From: Alphaproteobacteria bacterium
GTDB taxonomy: Bacteria > Pseudomonadota > Alphaproteobacteria > UBA9655
Reading direction: 5' to 3'
NCBI GenBank assembly: GCA_027459605.1
Contig: DAIDHR010000022.1
Location: 1 to 34,608, forward strand
Length of the DNA stretch: 34,608 nt
The position numbers and the translations under genes were made by a program. Within the stretch, counting starts at the first letter, position 1, and each line of letters opens with the position of its first letter. The notes below the pieces were generated by a model. It was not told where the DNA came from and did not search any database. It saw nothing but the letters and a program-made list of their open reading frames with translations. This document shows positions 32,837 to 34,608 of the stretch, piece by piece.

Positions 32837-34513
32837 ATGATGTTTAATAAAATTCTATTAAACGATACGTTTCCTTTTAGAGAGAAACTACTTTTCTACC
32901 TTACCCTGTTTCTTATTTTTTTTTCCTTTTTTGTTTCACCTTTCCTCACTTTAAATAAATTTTTTGACCCGTATACCACAATTAAATGGATTTTCGTTCT
33001 TTTTAGTATAAATATTTTTATTTTTTTATTTTTACTTTATTCAAAATATATAGTTTTACCTCACTTACCTAAAATTTCCTTATATCTTATAGGGCTAATT
33101 GTACTTATTATGGGAATTAATTCATACATTCATGAAGTTCCATTGTTTTCTTATGAGAATATAAGGCGGCTGTTATTTTGGGGGGTTTCTATTTTCTTTT
33201 TAAATTTTTTTTACGAACAAAAAGAACAAGGGTTTGTAATCATTGAAAAAATTATATCCCTATCTTTAACTGTTTTTTTATGCTTGGCTTTTTATCAGTA
33301 TATTTTGCACTCTCACATTCCGCCTTATATAACCTTTGGAAATATTAATTTGTCTGCAGAATTTGTAGGGTTTTCTCTTGTTTTTCCCTTTGGAATGGTA
33401 ATGCGCACTTGGAGAGAATCTAAAAAATCACCCCTTCTTAATCTATTGATAGCCGCCACACTCGCTTACTTATACTTTACTTTTTGTCGCTCTATCACTA
33501 TAGCTGTTGCTATAATGATCATTTTTTCAATATACATAAATAAAAATTCATTTCAAGAAATCATAAAAATAATAAGTATCACAGCTCTGTTTATAATAAT
33601 CATTTACAAAATCACAGAATTGCTCCACCCCTCTCTAAGTATTGCAGCGCCTGCTAAGTCGTTCTCCTTTAGATGGCTCCTATATCTTGATGTTATCCAA
33701 ATGATTATGGATAACCCCTTGGGGGTTGGGCTCGGTCAGTTTGAATTTGCTTCTCTTCCTTATCTGGCAAACCTCTTTCCTGAGCATAATGAAACAATTA
33801 TTTTTCTTAGTCCTCATAATGAATTTTTACATTACTTATCAGAAGAGGGGGTGATCTTGTCTATCTTATTCTTTTTATTAGGAACCAGTGTTCTTTTTAA
33901 TTTTTTGAAAGATATCAAATTAATTTTTATCCGCTACCCCGAATTCCCTTTATTCTCTATTGTTCTTTTCACCCAATCACTCTTTCAATTTCCCTTAATT
34001 GAACCTCTTCCTTATTGTATAATAGCTATGATGTTAGGCTATTGTTTCTCTCTCATAAAACAAGATTACGTCATTTGCAAATTAACAAAAAGTTTGCGGA
34101 GCACTCTTTTAGGCGGACATTTTTTAGTCTTTATAATACTCACATTTTATTTTTCATCTGAATATATTTCATCTAATTTTCCTAATAATGAAGCCCTTAA
34201 TAAAAAAGCCTGTTCCTCAGTAAGTCGGAATTGGTACGCGTGCTTAAATGTTGCTTCATCTTACATAAAGAAAGCTAATTATTCACAAGCTGAAGCTTAT
34301 GCTCTACGTACACTTAAATGGCAACCTTTTAACCATCAAGGAATAAAGACCCTCGGTTTTATTTCTCTTTATCAAGGTCGTAGAGAAAAAGCCTGTAAGT
34401 TATTTGAAATATATAATTCTTTTTTTCAAAATAAAACCTCCCTTCGACAAGTCATAAATCAGGAATGTTCAGATGACTTTAAAATGAGCGCCACCAACTT
34501 AGAAAAAAGATAG
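32837..34513 (+). CDS. O-antigen ligase/polymerase-like membrane protein with TPR-like tail
   Basis: The 558-residue product has about a dozen membrane helices up to residue 460 and a periplasmic-type C-terminal part. The large loop holds the Wzy_C family pattern: FRWLLYLDVIQMIMDNPLGVGLGQFEF followed by LSPHNEFLHYLSEEGVI, i.e. the R...W, PLGxGxGxF, and HNExL..xxExG elements (about 276-340). This family includes O-antigen ligase WaaL, Wzy polymerases and PglL-type protein glycosyltransferases, which move lipid-linked glycans outside the membrane. The tail (about 465-540) shows two TPR-like helical pairs with NYSQAEAYALRTLKWQPFN, seen in many PglL-like members. Which acceptor is used cannot be told. 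It has an aagg site before the double ATG and a terminator upstream. Confidence 0.8.
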   Translation: MMFNKILLNDTFPFREKLLFYLTLFLIFFSFFVSPFLTLNKFFDPYTTIKWIFVLFSINIFIFLFLLYSKYIVLPHLPKISLYLIGLIVLIMGINSYIHEVPLFSYENIRRLLFWGVSIFFLNFFYEQKEQGFVIIEKIISLSLTVFLCLAFYQYILHSHIPPYITFGNINLSAEFVGFSLVFPFGMVMRTWRESKKSPLLNLLIAATLAYLYFTFCRSITIAVAIMIIFSIYINKNSFQEIIKIISITALFIIIIYKITELLHPSLSIAAPAKSFSFRWLLYLDVIQMIMDNPLGVGLGQFEFASLPYLANLFPEHNETIIFLSPHNEFLHYLSEEGVILSILFFLLGTSVLFNFLKDIKLIFIRYPEFPLFSIVLFTQSLFQFPLIEPLPYCIIAMMLGYCFSLIKQDYVICKLTKSLRSTLLGGHFLVFIILTFYFSSEYISSNFPNNEALNKKACSSVSRNWYACLNVASSYIKKANYSQAEAYALRTLKWQPFNHQGIKTLGFISLYQGRREKACKLFEIYNSFFQNKTSLRQVINQECSDDFKMSATNLEKR

Positions 34514-34534
34514 ATTTGCAGAGGTGATTTACTA

Positions 34535-34608
34535 TAGTAAAACCATTTTAAGAACGAACCAAAATAGTGTAAGCTGAAAGCCTAAAATAACGATAAGAAA
34601 GTGGGGGA
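34535..34608. repeat. Right copy of 74-bp terminal inverted repeat
   Basis: Exact reverse complement of 4-77. Identity begins at tagtaaaacc directly after a TA-rich junction and runs to the last base of the window. The element itself continues beyond the window. Only 21 bp separate it from the stop of the O-antigen ligase-like gene. Confidence 0.9.

Noticed and set aside
1-34608. CRISPR array
   Set aside because: The repeats seen are inverted, dispersed or microsatellite-like; no series of regularly spaced direct repeats with unique spacers exists, and there are no cas genes.

Overview
The window is 34.6 kb of AT-rich DNA. It most likely comes from an alphaproteobacterium of the intracellular, protist-associated kind (Holosporales-like); this is inferred from gene content and style and was not tested by phylogeny. 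Supporting signs are the tig-clpP-clpX block, rph divergent from hrcA-grpE-dnaK-dnaJ, a two-domain cold shock protein, a type VI secretion (T6SS) core operon, many very small exported proteins, and a load of palindromic repeats and a MITE-like element. The two ends carry the same 74-bp sequence in inverted orientation (4-77 and 34535-34608), so the window is probably bounded by two copies of one dispersed element.

Layout. 1-4260: exported Cys-rich protein, a tiny membrane protein with a YLDGGT motif, and two tandem paralogous membrane sulfatase/phosphotransferase-like enzymes (envelope decoration). 4320-8000 (minus): clpX, clpP, tig and tRNA-Leu(UAG), the co- and post-translational protein quality-control block. 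8001-10671: a repeat-rich stretch with a 259-bp MITE-like element, REP-type palindromes, a NoeA-like methyltransferase and a second Cys-rich exported protein. 10779-16436: rph (minus) divergent from hrcA-grpE-dnaK-dnaJ (plus), with a readable promoter between them. 16526-19854: exported hypothetical protein, terminator, cyclopropane fatty acid synthase, small membrane protein, tpiA. 19994-29235: SPOR-domain protein, then tssJ-like, tssK, tssL, tssM and tssA, i.e. the membrane complex and baseplate-linked part of a T6SS without sheath, tube, ClpV or VgrG genes. 29420-32741: Cys-rich exported peptide, double cold shock protein, helical hypothetical protein, Fe superoxide dismutase, His-rich exported protein. 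32837-34513: an O-antigen ligase-like membrane protein with a TPR-like tail.

How it fits together. The chaperone and protease genes are ordinary housekeeping. The accessory content concerns the envelope (sulfatase-like pair, O-antigen ligase-like protein, cyclopropane synthase) and contact with other cells (T6SS and small disulfide-type exported proteins). Points worth attention: the SPOR protein that overlaps tssJ and may anchor the T6SS to peptidoglycan; two nearly identical 17-bp palindromes, one inside and one just after the T6SS operon; an 11-bp tandem repeat resembling an OmpR/PhoB-type operator; and a repeat before sodB that keeps a protein-like frame open on the minus strand. Several starts were moved downstream on ribosome-site or promoter grounds (418, 11495, 11568, 13265, 19854, 28168, 31015).
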